From positions 1-54,651 of the IMG/VR virus record IMGVR_UViG_3300032240_000649: a DNA stretch of 54,651 nt; one strand, 5' to 3'. The notes under the pieces were generated by a model. It saw nothing but the letters and a program-made list of their open reading frames with translations, was not told the DNA's origin and did not search any database. Every line of letters starts with the position of its first letter. The first letter of the stretch is position 1. Positions 1 to 8,529 of this stretch are shown piece by piece. Both the position numbers and the translations under genes were made by a program. The DNA is from a virus.

Positions 1-123
1 GCAACCGCGACATCTTGTACGGTGCGTTGGGATACCGCCAGCTTCCATCACGGGAGACCATGAGCGGTCTGTACACCAACAGCCTTGGTGGTGTTGAAAA
101 CAACCCCATGACTATGGCCCGGC
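1..123. repeat. Left copy of 123-base terminal direct repeat
   Basis: Bases 1-123 are identical to 54529-54651. The repeat lies in the middle of an open reading frame that continues in phase across the join, which is what a circular assembly with an end overlap gives. It may reflect a circularly permuted, headful-packaged genome. I see no sign that it is a true packaged terminal repeat. Confidence 0.95.
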
Positions 124-911
124 CGCTGATGGATTTCCCCACCGGTGGTGGCGGATTTATGGCCCCACAGTCACGCAAGACCATGGACGCTGTCGAACAC
201 TTCCGCGCCTTCCAAGACGCCCAAGAAGCTGGCGCATACAACTTGCCCAACACCATGAAGGGCGTCAAAGGCAAGAACTCCATCATGTTTGATGCCCGCA
301 GCACCAACCCCGACAAGTTTAAAGACCCGACAGCGGCCGTTGAGCCAAACGCCCAACAATTGACTGACATCGATGCACTCATCCGCCGATTGACCCCAGA
401 GGGCAAAGACGTGGACTTTGGCGTGTCGGCCACTAACCGTGGCGTGGTTGTGTTCCCGTTTGACCCAACCATGAACTCCAAGGACGCCAACAAATTCCTG
501 AACAAGCTCAAGAAGGAAGTGCCAAAGATTTACCCGTCGTCGCCAGAAAAAGCCATGACAACCACAGGCTACATGCCCGGTATTGGTAAGCGTGGCGAGT
601 ATGGGCCACTGTCTACCATGCCGTACAGCGGCGAGGCGACCAGCGACCTGCTGCGCCACTTCTCTGAGCTGCCGCAATCGGTGTCGGAAAACCTAAGCGA
701 ATCCGAATGGGTTAGAAACCAGATTCGCGAAAAGGCGCTGCGTGATTCGCTCATGGGCGGCACACGCGGTGACATTCAAGAGTCGCGCCGCTTCTTTAGT
801 GAGGCGGATTGGCCAAAAGCAGTCAGCATGATCCGCGAGGGCATGACGCCCGCCGCTGCACTTGCTGCACTTGGCTACAGCGCCAGCTCCATGGCTGGAG
901 AGCGCGAATGA
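1..911 (+). CDS. Polyvalent virion-type protein, C-terminal part (gene begins at 51462)
   Basis: This is the 3' end of the gene that starts at 51462. The first full codon is at base 3, and the phase fits exactly when base 54528 is joined to base 1, giving about 1325 residues in total. The visible part is hydrophilic with no motif I recognise; it includes the segments FDARSTNPDKF and GVVVFPFDPTM and ends in a short Ala-rich helix (TPAAALAALGYSA). The stop codon TGA at 909-911 directly abuts the stop of the leftward gene at 912. See the entry at 51462 for domains and context. Confidence 0.85.
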   Translation, partial: NRDILYGALGYRQLPSRETMSGLYTNSLGGVENNPMTMARPLMDFPTGGGGFMAPQSRKTMDAVEHFRAFQDAQEAGAYNLPNTMKGVKGKNSIMFDARSTNPDKFKDPTAAVEPNAQQLTDIDALIRRLTPEGKDVDFGVSATNRGVVVFPFDPTMNSKDANKFLNKLKKEVPKIYPSSPEKAMTTTGYMPGIGKRGEYGPLSTMPYSGEATSDLLRHFSELPQSVSENLSESEWVRNQIREKALRDSLMGGTRGDIQESRRFFSEADWPKAVSMIREGMTPAAALAALGYSASSMAGERE

Positions 912-1121
912 TTAAATCCGCCCTCGTGACTTCATGTAGAACCGAGCGCCGCCTTCGGCCTGCTTCGCCCATGCAAGCTCTTCTGCGGTCCACTGCTGAG
1001 GCTTGGGGCGTGACTTATGAGCCTGAGCAAGCAGCTCTTCCATCAACTCCGCGCACTCATCAAAGTAGCTGCCCGGTTCAACACTCTTCAAAAACTCAAT
1101 TGCTTGATCGTACTTATCCAT
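912..1121 (-). CDS. Small leftward protein of unknown function (69 aa)
   Basis: I do not recognise this protein. It is predicted to be helical and acidic at the N-terminus (MDKYDQAIEFLKS), with a Gln/Trp/Glu-rich middle (PQQWTAEELAWAKQAEGG). I chose ATG at 1121 because AGGAGAG sits 5-6 bases upstream; a GTG at 1127 is in frame but too close to that ribosome site. It is the only leftward gene among the rightward packaging and head genes, converging with the polyvalent gene and diverging from the portal gene. This suggests an independently expressed, moron-like gene. That it is a real gene rests on its ribosome site, its tight fit between neighbours and the possible promoter at 1137-1165. Confidence 0.6.
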   Translation of the reverse strand: MDKYDQAIEFLKSVEPGSYFDECAELMEELLAQAHKSRPKPQQWTAEELAWAKQAEGGARFYMKSRGRI

Positions 1122-1136
1122 CCGCACTCTCCTACG

Positions 1137-1165
1137 GTGTAATGTGAAGTTAAATCATAGCACAA
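1137..1165 (-). promoter_or_regulatory. Possible leftward promoter for gene 912-1121
   Basis: Read leftward, TTGTGC (1165-1160) and TTACAC (1142-1137) are separated by 17 bases and lie just upstream of the gene's ribosome site. The match to a sigma70-type promoter is moderate. The gap 1122-1175 also holds the ribosome site of the portal gene (CAAGGAAC). Confidence 0.3.
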
Positions 1166-1175
1166 GGAACACGAT

Positions 1176-3710
1176 ATGGCTACAGAATTTCCAATAGACC
1201 AAGAATACAACCGATTTGTTGGTGGGCAACCACAGGACCAAGACGAGGAAGTCGCGGTCGACATGCCCGACATGGACGATTCTGAGCTGGAAGAGCTGCC
1301 CGACGGGTCTGTCGTGGTTAAGCTTGACACCAAGGGGCCGATGGAAGACGAAGACTTCTACGCCAACCTTGCCGAGAGCGACCACATCAACCCGCTTGAC
1401 ATCGACGGCTTGGCCTTGCGCTACATCGAGCTGGTCGAAAAGGACAAGAACGCCCGCAAACAGCGCGACAAACAGTACGAAGAGGGCATCAAGCGCACCG
1501 GCATGGGCAATGACGCGCCCGGTGGAGCCAACTTCAACGGCGCATCCAAGGTGGTTCACCCCGTAATGGCCGAGGCCTGCATTGATTTTGCGTCCCGCGC
1601 CATCAAAGAGATGTTCCCGCCAGACGGCCCAACGAAAACCAAAATCTTGGGCGACGTCACAGAGGACAAAACCGTCATTGCCGAGCGCAAATCGGATTTC
1701 ATGAACTGGCAGCTCACCGAGCAAATCGAGGAATTCCGCGACGAGCAAGAGCAAATGCTCACACAGCTCCCGCTGGGTGGCTCGCAGTACATCAAGCTCT
1801 GGTACGACGAGAAGAAGCGCCGCCCCTGTGCGCAGTTTTTGCCCATCGACAACGTGCTTTTGCCCTACGCCGCAGGAAACTTCTACACTGCGCAGCGTTT
1901 TACTGAAGTTGACGACATTTCTGACTTTGAATTCAAGCAGCGCGTGGCTGCCGGTCTGTACCGCGACACCGCATTGACCCGCGCCACCATGGACCCCGAG
2001 ATGACGGCGGCCCAAAAGGCGACAAACAAGGTCGAAGGCAAGTCAGAAAACGACAATGACGACGGTTTGCGCCGCGTCTATCACGTCTACACATGGCTCC
2101 AGCTTGACGACGACCCCGTTACCAAGGGCGAGCTGGCCCCGTACATCCTGATGATTGACGATCTGTCGTCAGAAGTCATCGGCCTGTACCGCAACTGGGA
2201 AGAAGGCGACGAAACAATGACCAAATTGGACTGGATCATTGAGTTCAAGTTTATTCCTTGGCGCGGTGCATACGCCGTCGGCCTGCCACAGCTCATTGGA
2301 GGCCTCTCAGCGGCCCTTACAGGCGCTTTGCGGGCCTTGCTGGACTCTGCCCACATTAACAACGCTGCAACGCTCCTGAAGCTCAAGGGCGGCAAGATTT
2401 CTGGCCAGTCCCAAGAGGTCGAAGTCACGCAGGTTGTGGAAATTGAGGGCGCTCCCGGTGTGGACGACGTGCGCAAAATCGCCATGGCCATGCCGTTCAA
2501 CCCGCCATCGCCCGTTTTGTTCGAGCTTTTGGGCTGGTTGACCAACGCAGCCAAGGGCGTCGTTACCACCGCCGAGGAAAAGATCGCCGACGTCAACAGC
2601 AACACCCCAGTTGGCACGACTCAGGCGCTGATCGAGCAGGGCGCTGCTGTTTTCTCGTCCATTCACGCCCGTTTGCACGAGTCTCAGGGCCGCGTGCTCA
2701 AGGTTTTGAGCCGAATCAACCGTTGGTATCTCGACGACATGCGTCGCGGCGAGGTGGTGGAAGATCTGGACATCAAACGCGAAGATTTTGCTCGCGTGAC
2801 CGACGTTATTCCGGTCTCTGACCCGCACATCTTCAGCGAAACCCAGCGTATGGCCCAAACCCAAGCGGTTATGGCCATCATGGACAAGAATCCCGAGCTT
2901 TTCAACAAGCGTGCGGTGATTCAGCGCTTCCTAAAGCAGATCAAAGTGCCCGGCATCAACGAAATCATGACCGACGTGCCGCCACCCGTCAAAATGGACT
3001 CGGCCAACGAGAACGTGGCCATGGCCATCGGTCAGGCAGCGTTTGCGTACCCCGAGCAGGACCACCTTGGTCACATTCAGGCGCACTTGGACTTTGCAAA
3101 GAGTCCGATCTTTGGTGGCAACCCCATCATTGCGCCAGCGTACCTGCCCAAGGCCGTGGAACACATCAAGCAGCACCTTGTTTTGTGGTATTTAAACCGC
3201 ATGAACGGCTACGTTCAGAAGTCTTTGGGCGAGAAGCTGCCGGACTACGACTTGGCCAGCGATCCCAAGGCCGTTGACAAGCTGTTTGCGCTGGCATCTC
3301 AGCACGTCGAGCTGGACGCGGACCAAACGCTCAAAGGCATCATGCCTGTGGTGCAGCAGTTGGTTGCTGGCTTGAAGCAATTCCAGCCTCAGCCGCCAAT
3401 GACGCCGGACGCCAAGGTTCTGCTGGACACCAGCATGGCCGAGACCCAACGCCGTACCAATCGCGACCAAGCCGAATTGCAGCTCAAGGACAAAGAGCTG
3501 GCAGCCAAGATCCAAATGGACATGGCCGACTTGCAACAACGCCAGCAGCGCGACATGGAAGAGATGCAGTTGCGTCTGGCCATCGCCATGGGCGACAACG
3601 AAATGAAGGAACGCATCGAAACAGCCCGCCTAACGCGAGATGCTGCCAAGCTCAATTTCGAGCAAAGCAAGGCTGTACCAACCACAGGAGGCCAATATGG
3701 CAACGAGTGA
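1176..3710 (+). CDS. Portal protein (podovirus type, 844 aa)
   Basis: Probable portal: the dodecameric ring at the capsid vertex through which DNA is packaged and ejected. Evidence is the size (844 aa, within the long P22/SU10-like range), the position just after packaging genes and before the scaffold and capsid genes, and the overall pattern: an acidic N-terminus, a conserved-looking core with PLGGSQYIKLWYDEKKRR and a long helical C-terminus. Residues about 745-825 are a strongly charged Gln/Lys/Glu coiled coil (QAELQLKDKELAAKIQMDM), like the barrel helices of long podovirus portals. CAAGGAAC precedes the ATG. The gene overlaps the next by 14 bases. The family is inferred from order and architecture, not from a unique motif. 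Confidence 0.85.
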   Translation: MATEFPIDQEYNRFVGGQPQDQDEEVAVDMPDMDDSELEELPDGSVVVKLDTKGPMEDEDFYANLAESDHINPLDIDGLALRYIELVEKDKNARKQRDKQYEEGIKRTGMGNDAPGGANFNGASKVVHPVMAEACIDFASRAIKEMFPPDGPTKTKILGDVTEDKTVIAERKSDFMNWQLTEQIEEFRDEQEQMLTQLPLGGSQYIKLWYDEKKRRPCAQFLPIDNVLLPYAAGNFYTAQRFTEVDDISDFEFKQRVAAGLYRDTALTRATMDPEMTAAQKATNKVEGKSENDNDDGLRRVYHVYTWLQLDDDPVTKGELAPYILMIDDLSSEVIGLYRNWEEGDETMTKLDWIIEFKFIPWRGAYAVGLPQLIGGLSAALTGALRALLDSAHINNAATLLKLKGGKISGQSQEVEVTQVVEIEGAPGVDDVRKIAMAMPFNPPSPVLFELLGWLTNAAKGVVTTAEEKIADVNSNTPVGTTQALIEQGAAVFSSIHARLHESQGRVLKVLSRINRWYLDDMRRGEVVEDLDIKREDFARVTDVIPVSDPHIFSETQRMAQTQAVMAIMDKNPELFNKRAVIQRFLKQIKVPGINEIMTDVPPPVKMDSANENVAMAIGQAAFAYPEQDHLGHIQAHLDFAKSPIFGGNPIIAPAYLPKAVEHIKQHLVLWYLNRMNGYVQKSLGEKLPDYDLASDPKAVDKLFALASQHVELDADQTLKGIMPVVQQLVAGLKQFQPQPPMTPDAKVLLDTSMAETQRRTNRDQAELQLKDKELAAKIQMDMADLQQRQQRDMEEMQLRLAIAMGDNEMKERIETARLTRDAAKLNFEQSKAVPTTGGQYGNE

Positions 3711-3852
3711 TCAAGAGCAAAAGAGCGTGCAGGTTCCCCAGCACAAACGCATGGCAATGGGCGAGAAGCTCGACGGCCAAACCATGCAATCCAAGGGCCA
3801 GTCAAACGGCTCTAAACCACAAGGAGGTCTGTCACAGGCAAAAGGCAAATGA
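3697..3852 (+). CDS. Small hydrophilic protein after portal (51 aa)
   Basis: This is a short Gln/Lys/Ser/Gly-rich protein (MATSDQEQKSVQVPQHKR), probably disordered, of unknown function. ATG at 3697 follows ACAGGAGG by 6 bases, a strong ribosome site placed inside the end of the portal gene, and its stop overlaps the next start as ATGA. It lies in the portal-scaffold interval, so a minor head role is possible, but nothing in the sequence shows it. Confidence 0.65.
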   Translation: MATSDQEQKSVQVPQHKRMAMGEKLDGQTMQSKGQSNGSKPQGGLSQAKGK

Positions 3853-4034
3853 AAACCCTATCAGACCTCATTGGTGGAATTAAGTCTAGGCAGGCTGAAA
3901 TAGCCGCGTCCCTTGCTGCTGGTAATGCAGCGAACTGGGAGTCTTACATCCGCTGTGTTGGTCATCACGCGGGCTTACAAGAAGCCCTCGAAATCTTAAA
4001 CAACCTGATGAAGGAAGATGATGAATATGAGTGA
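3849..4034 (+). CDS. Small helical protein (61 aa)
   Basis: Unknown function. It is predicted to be all helical (MKTLSDLIGGIKSRQAEIAAS) with an acidic tail (MKEDDEYE), ATGA-coupled to the gene before and overlapping the start of the GroES-like gene after. Two His residues and one Cys in the middle (IRCVGHHAGLQEAL) are not arranged as a known metal site. Confidence 0.7.
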   Translation: MKTLSDLIGGIKSRQAEIAASLAAGNAANWESYIRCVGHHAGLQEALEILNNLMKEDDEYE

Positions 4035-4458
4035 ACCGGTAGCTTCTCACGAAGCTGAAATGGCTTGGGCATTTCCGAGCGTAGACCCCGGTGCTAAACC
4101 TCTTGGCGGACGCGTATTGGTGCAACTTCGCCGCACGAAAAAGAAGGCAACTAGCATGGGAATTATCTTGGTCGAAGAGACCAAGGAAACCGAAAAGTGG
4201 CAGAACATGGTGGCCAAAGTCATCGAGATCGGACCGCTGGCGTTCAAGCATCGTGACACGATGCAAGGCTGGCCAGAAGGCTCTTGGTGTACAGAGGGCG
4301 ATTTCATCCGCGTGCCCAAGTGGGGCGGCGACCGCTGGGAGGTACGAGTGCCCGGTGACGATGAGCACGAAGATCCAGCGCTGTTTATGGTGCTGAATGA
4401 CCATGAGGTGATCGCAAAGCTCACCGGTGATCCACTTGCTATGAGGGCCTTCCTATGA
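4021..4458 (+). CDS. GroES-like co-chaperonin (Cpn10 family, ~145 aa)
   Basis: Probable phage co-chaperonin that would cap the host GroEL during folding of the capsid protein, as T4 gp31 does. The Cpn10 pattern is visible in order: PLGGRVLVQL at the N-terminal strand, then a charged mobile loop with the hydrophobic GroEL-binding tripeptide region (TSMGIILVEE), then AKVIEIGPLAF, then EGDFIRVPKWGG, and a C-terminal strand ending in MVLNDHEVIAKL. It is longer than GroES (97 aa), with an N-terminal extension and an insert around residues 75-95. Of three in-frame ATGs (4018, 4021, 4027), 4021 is best placed after AAGGA. It sits between portal and scaffold genes, ATGA-coupled to the scaffold, which fits a role in head assembly. 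Confidence 0.75.
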   Translation: MNMSEPVASHEAEMAWAFPSVDPGAKPLGGRVLVQLRRTKKKATSMGIILVEETKETEKWQNMVAKVIEIGPLAFKHRDTMQGWPEGSWCTEGDFIRVPKWGGDRWEVRVPGDDEHEDPALFMVLNDHEVIAKLTGDPLAMRAFL

Positions 4459-5396
4459 ACACAGAAGCCAAAAAAGAACAACATGACGACATCGCGGTCG
4501 TGGAAGAGAAGGACGGGTCTGTCACGGTAGACCTGCCCGATCACATTGAGTCGCCCGATGCGCAAGCGTCCGACGACCACCATGACGACGGCGGTGACGT
4601 CGATCACCCTGACGATACTGATGCGGTCCGAGAAGCTCGCCGCAACCGTCGTCGGGCCAAAAAAGAGTACATCAAGCGCACCAACGAGGAAAAGGACCAA
4701 AACCTGATCCTGTTGCGCCGTCAGAACCAAGAGCTGATGGAGCGCCTGTCGGTCGTGGAGCGCAAGACCCACGGTGCGGATCTGGCACGTTTTGAGAAGG
4801 CTATCGAGGACGAAGAATATCGCCTGCGCTACGCCCAACAAAAGATGCAAGAGGCCACCGACAACTCTGACGGTGTGGCGTTTACCAAGGCCCAAGAGCT
4901 TTGGTACGACAGCCGCCGCAAGCTCGAAGCCATGAACAACTACAAGGAGCAGGCTGCACGCACCAGCGTTCAAGACACAGCGCCAGCAAACCCCAAGTTG
5001 ATTCGTTTGGCAAATAGCTGGATGGAGCGTAATTCTTGGTACGACCCAGAGGCTGGCGATGAGGATACTCAAATCGCCAAAGTCATCGATAACCGCCTTG
5101 TTGCCGAGGGTTGGGACCCCGCAACACCCGATTATTGGGATGAGCTTGACAATCGCTTGCAAAAGCGCTTACCACACCGTTATACTAGATCTAATGACGA
5201 AAATTCCAGAAGGACTCCTCGGAGCGTCGTAACTGGGTCTAGTCGTGAATCAGTTGGTCGTGGAAACGGCAACACATTTGTTTTGGAACCCGAACAGGTT
5301 CGAGCAATGAAAGATGCCGGATTTTGGGATGATCCCGAAAAACGCAACCGAATGATTAAACGATACGCCCAAGAAGCACGCAATAAAAGGAGCTGA
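4455..5396 (+). CDS. Head scaffolding protein (313 aa)
   Basis: Probable internal scaffold for procapsid assembly. It has the usual properties: a very acidic, disordered N-terminus (runs of Asp/Glu/His to residue 55), a basic stretch (RRNRRRAKKEYIKR) and a long predicted coiled coil (about 75-160). A basic, Arg-rich C-terminal region and a final helical segment (FWDDPEKRNRMIKRYAQ) follow and could bind capsid protein. It lies between the portal and the major capsid genes, the conserved place for this gene, and is ATGA-coupled to the GroES-like gene. Assignment is by position and composition. Confidence 0.75.
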   Translation: MNTEAKKEQHDDIAVVEEKDGSVTVDLPDHIESPDAQASDDHHDDGGDVDHPDDTDAVREARRNRRRAKKEYIKRTNEEKDQNLILLRRQNQELMERLSVVERKTHGADLARFEKAIEDEEYRLRYAQQKMQEATDNSDGVAFTKAQELWYDSRRKLEAMNNYKEQAARTSVQDTAPANPKLIRLANSWMERNSWYDPEAGDEDTQIAKVIDNRLVAEGWDPATPDYWDELDNRLQKRLPHRYTRSNDENSRRTPRSVVTGSSRESVGRGNGNTFVLEPEQVRAMKDAGFWDDPEKRNRMIKRYAQEARNKRS

Positions 5397-5401
5397 ACAT
5401 T

Positions 5402-5944
5402 ATGGATACACGTCTTAAAAAAACTCTCAACGCGGGTGGCCGCGAACAAAGATCTTCACAAGATCTAAACCGAGCCGCTCCCGAGGAGAAGTTCATTTCA
5501 AAGCAGGAACGTCGCAAGATGTGGAGCGATGAATGGACACAAAGTGCGCTGCCGAAGGTTCCGGAAATTCCGGGATGGCATCTTTGCTGGTTATCAACCA
5601 CCAACGGCTACGACAGTATTGATAAGCGGATGCGACTGGGTTATGTACCCGTGAAAGCGGATGAGTTACCCGGATTCGACAATTACCGCGTAAAGGCTGG
5701 CGAAGACATTGGTTTTATCGCGTGCAATGAGATGCGCTTGTATAAGCTTCCAATGGAAGTTTATCAAGAGGTCATGACTCAAATGCACCATGAGGCACCC
5801 AATGAGGAGTCTGACAAAGTTCAGGTCCAAGTTGAGCAGCTTCAAGGCAACCGCGATAGCTCAGGCAAAAGTCTGGGAAGCGTTGAAGGTGAAGGCTTTG
5901 GCAATTTGAACCGAAACGTCCAAGCACCTGTGTTTTACGGGTGA
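5402..5944 (+). CDS. Head-module protein of unknown function (180 aa)
   Basis: A strong ribosome site (AAAAGGAG) precedes the ATG. The N-terminal 45 residues are basic and hydrophilic. The middle is predicted to be a compact alpha/beta domain (IPGWHLCWLSTTNGYDSIDK, then GFIACNEMRLYKLP). The C-terminal 50 residues are Gln/Ser/Gly-rich and end in NVQAPVFYG. I do not recognise the family. Its place between scaffold and decoration/capsid genes suggests a minor head component. Only 5 bases separate it from the scaffold gene. Confidence 0.75.
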   Translation: MDTRLKKTLNAGGREQRSSQDLNRAAPEEKFISKQERRKMWSDEWTQSALPKVPEIPGWHLCWLSTTNGYDSIDKRMRLGYVPVKADELPGFDNYRVKAGEDIGFIACNEMRLYKLPMEVYQEVMTQMHHEAPNEESDKVQVQVEQLQGNRDSSGKSLGSVEGEGFGNLNRNVQAPVFYG

Positions 5945-5966
5945 GGACTTAACAAAGGAGTTAAAT

Positions 5967-6539
5967 ATGTCTTCGACTAATGCTCCGTTCGGCTTGCGTC
6001 CTTCGTTCCACCCATCGGGTCTGGATCGCGCTGTGGCGCTTGCTAACGGTATTGCCTCCGGTTACAGCACCGGAATTTTGAAGGGTCAACCTGTTGCCCT
6101 TAACACGTCAGGCAACATCGTTGCTGCTACTGCTGGCAGTGCCTATCAAGGCGCTTTTGCTGGTCATGAGTACACCGATTTGACTGGCCGTCGTGTTGTC
6201 AGCAACCAATGGCTTGCAAACACTGCATACCAAACTGGTTCTGAAGTGACTTACTACTACTCTGACCCGAACATCGTTTACGACATTCAGGCTGACGGTA
6301 GCTTGGCACAAACCTCTGTTGGCGATCAAGCCAACTTCAGCAACATTACTGCTGGTTCTACGACCACTGGTTTGTCGCAATGCACCATCTCTTCGAGCTT
6401 GGCGGGTGCTGGTAATGTGGGCGATCTGCGCATTATTGGTTTGTATAACGGCGTTGACAATGCATGGGGTGATGCATACACGGTTGTTCAGGTTCAAGTG
6501 AGCCGCAGCCAGTTCGTCGCCACTGTTAACGCAATCTAA
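5967..6539 (+). CDS. Probable capsid decoration/structural protein (190 aa)
   Basis: The start NAPFGLRPSFHPSGLDRA matches the conserved opening of a structural protein family seen immediately upstream of capsid genes in many marine and freshwater phages. The rest is predicted beta-rich (GIASGYSTGILKGQPVALN, then AYQGAFAGHEYTDLTGRRVV), consistent with a head decoration or cementing protein on the capsid surface. AAAGGAG precedes the ATG, and the next gene is the major capsid protein, 13 bases on. Product is inferred from family resemblance and context. Confidence 0.7.
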   Translation: MSSTNAPFGLRPSFHPSGLDRAVALANGIASGYSTGILKGQPVALNTSGNIVAATAGSAYQGAFAGHEYTDLTGRRVVSNQWLANTAYQTGSEVTYYYSDPNIVYDIQADGSLAQTSVGDQANFSNITAGSTTTGLSQCTISSSLAGAGNVGDLRIIGLYNGVDNAWGDAYTVVQVQVSRSQFVATVNAI

Positions 6540-6552
6540 GGAGGACTAAAAA

Positions 6553-7467
6553 ATGGCCGCTCCAATGCGCAGTACGGACTTTCGCTCAATCGTTGAGCCT
6601 ATTCTCAACGAGTGTTTTGACGGAGTCTATGACCAACGTACCGATGAATGGTCGCGAGTTTTCCGCGAGCAAGACGGTATTCCCCGCAACTACCACGAAG
6701 AACCCGTCCTGTACGGTTTTGGCGCTGCTCCTCAGTTGCCTGACGGCACTCCCGTCAGCTACCAGCAGGGCGGCGTGCTGTTCCTCCAGCGCTATGTGTA
6801 CAACGTGTATGGCCTAGCCTTCGCGTTGACCAAAGTGTTGGTTGAGGACGGCGACCATATCCGTATCGGTCAGGTCTATGCTCGTCACTTGGCTCAGTCT
6901 CTCATCGAGACCAAAGAGACTTTGTGCGCGAACATTTTGAACCGCGCGTTCAACAGCAGCTACCCCGGTGGCGACGGTGTGTCTTTGATCAACACCGCTC
7001 ACCCCATCGTGAACGGCACTTTCAGCAACCAGTTGGCAACTTCTGCCAACCTGTCCCAGACTTCTTTGGAGCAGATGCTGATTCAGATCCGTCAAGCTGT
7101 CGACAACAACGGCAAGAAGATTCGTTTGGTGCCCCGCCAATTGGTGGTCGCCCCCGGCAACGTCTTCCAAGCTGAAGTTTTGTTGAAGAGCGTTCTGCGT
7201 GCTGGTACTGCAAACAACGACCTGAACCCTGTCAAGTCTATTGGCTTGTTGGACGAAGGCGCTGCTGTTATCAGCCGTTTGACCAGCTCTACCGCATGGT
7301 GGGTTCAGACCGACGCTCCCGAGGGCATGAAGCTCTTGATGCGTCGCAAGCTGGAGAAGACCATGGAAGGCGATTTCGAGACCGACTCGATGCGCTACAA
7401 GGCTACCGAGCGTTACATCCCCGGATTCACTGATCCGCGTGCAATGTACGGTACTCCCGGCGTATAA
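6553..7467 (+). CDS. Major capsid protein (304 aa)
   Basis: Probable main shell protein of the HK97-fold class. Support: about 300 residues, beta/alpha composition without membrane or low-complexity segments, a strong ribosome site (AAGGAGG), location after scaffold and decoration genes, and a very good terminator immediately behind it, as expected for an abundantly expressed gene. Segments such as FALTKVLVEDGDHIRIGQVYA, followed by a helix (LAQSLIETKETLCANILNRA), resemble the spine helix region of such proteins. PRQLVVAPGNVFQAEVLLKS resembles the phrase often seen where these proteins re-enter the P-domain. The resemblance is to Mu-like/gpT-type capsids; a search would settle the subgroup. 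Confidence 0.85.
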   Translation: MAAPMRSTDFRSIVEPILNECFDGVYDQRTDEWSRVFREQDGIPRNYHEEPVLYGFGAAPQLPDGTPVSYQQGGVLFLQRYVYNVYGLAFALTKVLVEDGDHIRIGQVYARHLAQSLIETKETLCANILNRAFNSSYPGGDGVSLINTAHPIVNGTFSNQLATSANLSQTSLEQMLIQIRQAVDNNGKKIRLVPRQLVVAPGNVFQAEVLLKSVLRAGTANNDLNPVKSIGLLDEGAAVISRLTSSTAWWVQTDAPEGMKLLMRRKLEKTMEGDFETDSMRYKATERYIPGFTDPRAMYGTPGV

Positions 7468-7474
7468 GCCAAGC

Positions 7475-7505
7475 GGGGCGGGAGTAAAAACCCCGCCCCT
7501 TTTTT
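7475..7505 (+). terminator. Rho-independent terminator after major capsid gene
   Basis: A perfect 8-bp stem (GGGGCGGG at 7475-7482 with CCCGCCCC at 7492-7499) is followed at once by TTTTTT. This is a classic intrinsic terminator and probably separates capsid mRNA from downstream structural genes. Confidence 0.9.
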
Positions 7506-7545
7506 GTTAATTTGTATTTGTCAAACTTTTCAAGGAGAAGACAAA

Positions 7546-8517
7546 ATGCCTCAATATTCAGACGACCTATTTTTAGGCCCAGCCCAAACCTACATGGGTA
7601 CGGGTCTGCGCCCCTACACATCAGTTTTCACTGGCTCAATGTCTGGTACGACATTGACCGTAACCGCTCTTTTATCAGGCGCACCAATTCTTGTTGGTAT
7701 GTATGTTGACGGCACTAGCGTGACCGACGGCACATATATCACCGCGTTTGGCACTGGTACAGGCGGTGCAGGTACTTACACGATTAACCAATCGGTAACT
7801 GCCTCTAGCACTTCTATGACTGCTCATAGCAATGCTCCACTTGATAACCCTGCACCAATGGATTTGGGTGTTGGCCCTCTGGGTCGCATCTACGTTTGGG
7901 ACATCGTTCCTCAAGCCGCCGTCACTAACAACATTGCGGCGTCGCAAACTGCCGCCGCCGCTGGTGCTGTCACTTTGACTGCTGGTACTTCGGTGAAGTC
8001 CGTCACTACTGCTGGTGGTGCGACTGTATTGCAACTTGACTGCCCTCGCGCTGTTAAGGTGAACTGCTCTACAACTGCTCGTGCTTTTACTGTTAGCGGG
8101 TACGACTACTACGGACAGGCAATGAGTGAAGTTATCACTGTTGCCACCGCTGGTACTGCTGTTACTGGTTTGAAGGCTTTCTTCCAAATCTCTAGCGTAA
8201 CCATCGCTGGCTCTGCAACTGCTGTTGTGGTTGGTACAAGCGACGTTTTAGGTCTGCCAGTTCGCGTGTTCAACGTGGCTTATGTGGCAAGCGTCAAGAG
8301 CAACAACGCGCTGGCGCAAGACGGTGGTAATTTTACTGCCGCTGACACTAATACCGCTACAACCACCACTGGTGACGTTCGCGGTACATACACCCCCGCT
8401 ACTGCATCGAACGGTATCGTTCGCACTGTAATGGGAATTCTGTTGCCTGCTATTGCAGTCGGTCCAAATGCTACCCGTGTGGGCGCTTTGGGTGTAAACC
8501 AAAACTTAGTGTCCTAA
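7546..8517 (+). CDS. Structural beta-rich protein (323 aa)
   Basis: Ala/Thr/Gly/Val-rich beta protein, probably on the virion surface; I cannot name the family. After a short N-terminus ([20 protein letters not shown]), residues about 25-92 form a Gly/Thr module ([20 protein letters not shown]). Similar modules recur in many environmental phage structural proteins and look inserted. The remainder begins [20 protein letters not shown] and is a run of predicted strands. The start is ATG 7546 behind CAAGGAG. It follows the capsid terminator, so it probably has its own promoter or depends on read-through; no clear promoter is seen in 7506-7545. Confidence 0.75.
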   Translation: MPQYSDDLFLGPAQTYMGTGLRPYTSVFTGSMSGTTLTVTALLSGAPILVGMYVDGTSVTDGTYITAFGTGTGGAGTYTINQSVTASSTSMTAHSNAPLDNPAPMDLGVGPLGRIYVWDIVPQAAVTNNIAASQTAAAAGAVTLTAGTSVKSVTTAGGATVLQLDCPRAVKVNCSTTARAFTVSGYDYYGQAMSEVITVATAGTAVTGLKAFFQISSVTIAGSATAVVVGTSDVLGLPVRVFNVAYVASVKSNNALAQDGGNFTAADTNTATTTTGDVRGTYTPATASNGIVRTVMGILLPAIAVGPNATRVGALGVNQNLVS

Positions 8518-8529
8518 CAGGAGGCCAAC

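Noticed and set aside
1-123. True packaged direct terminal repeat
   Set aside because: The repeat is short, lies inside a coding frame and has no flanking nicking or hairpin features; assembly overlap is simpler.
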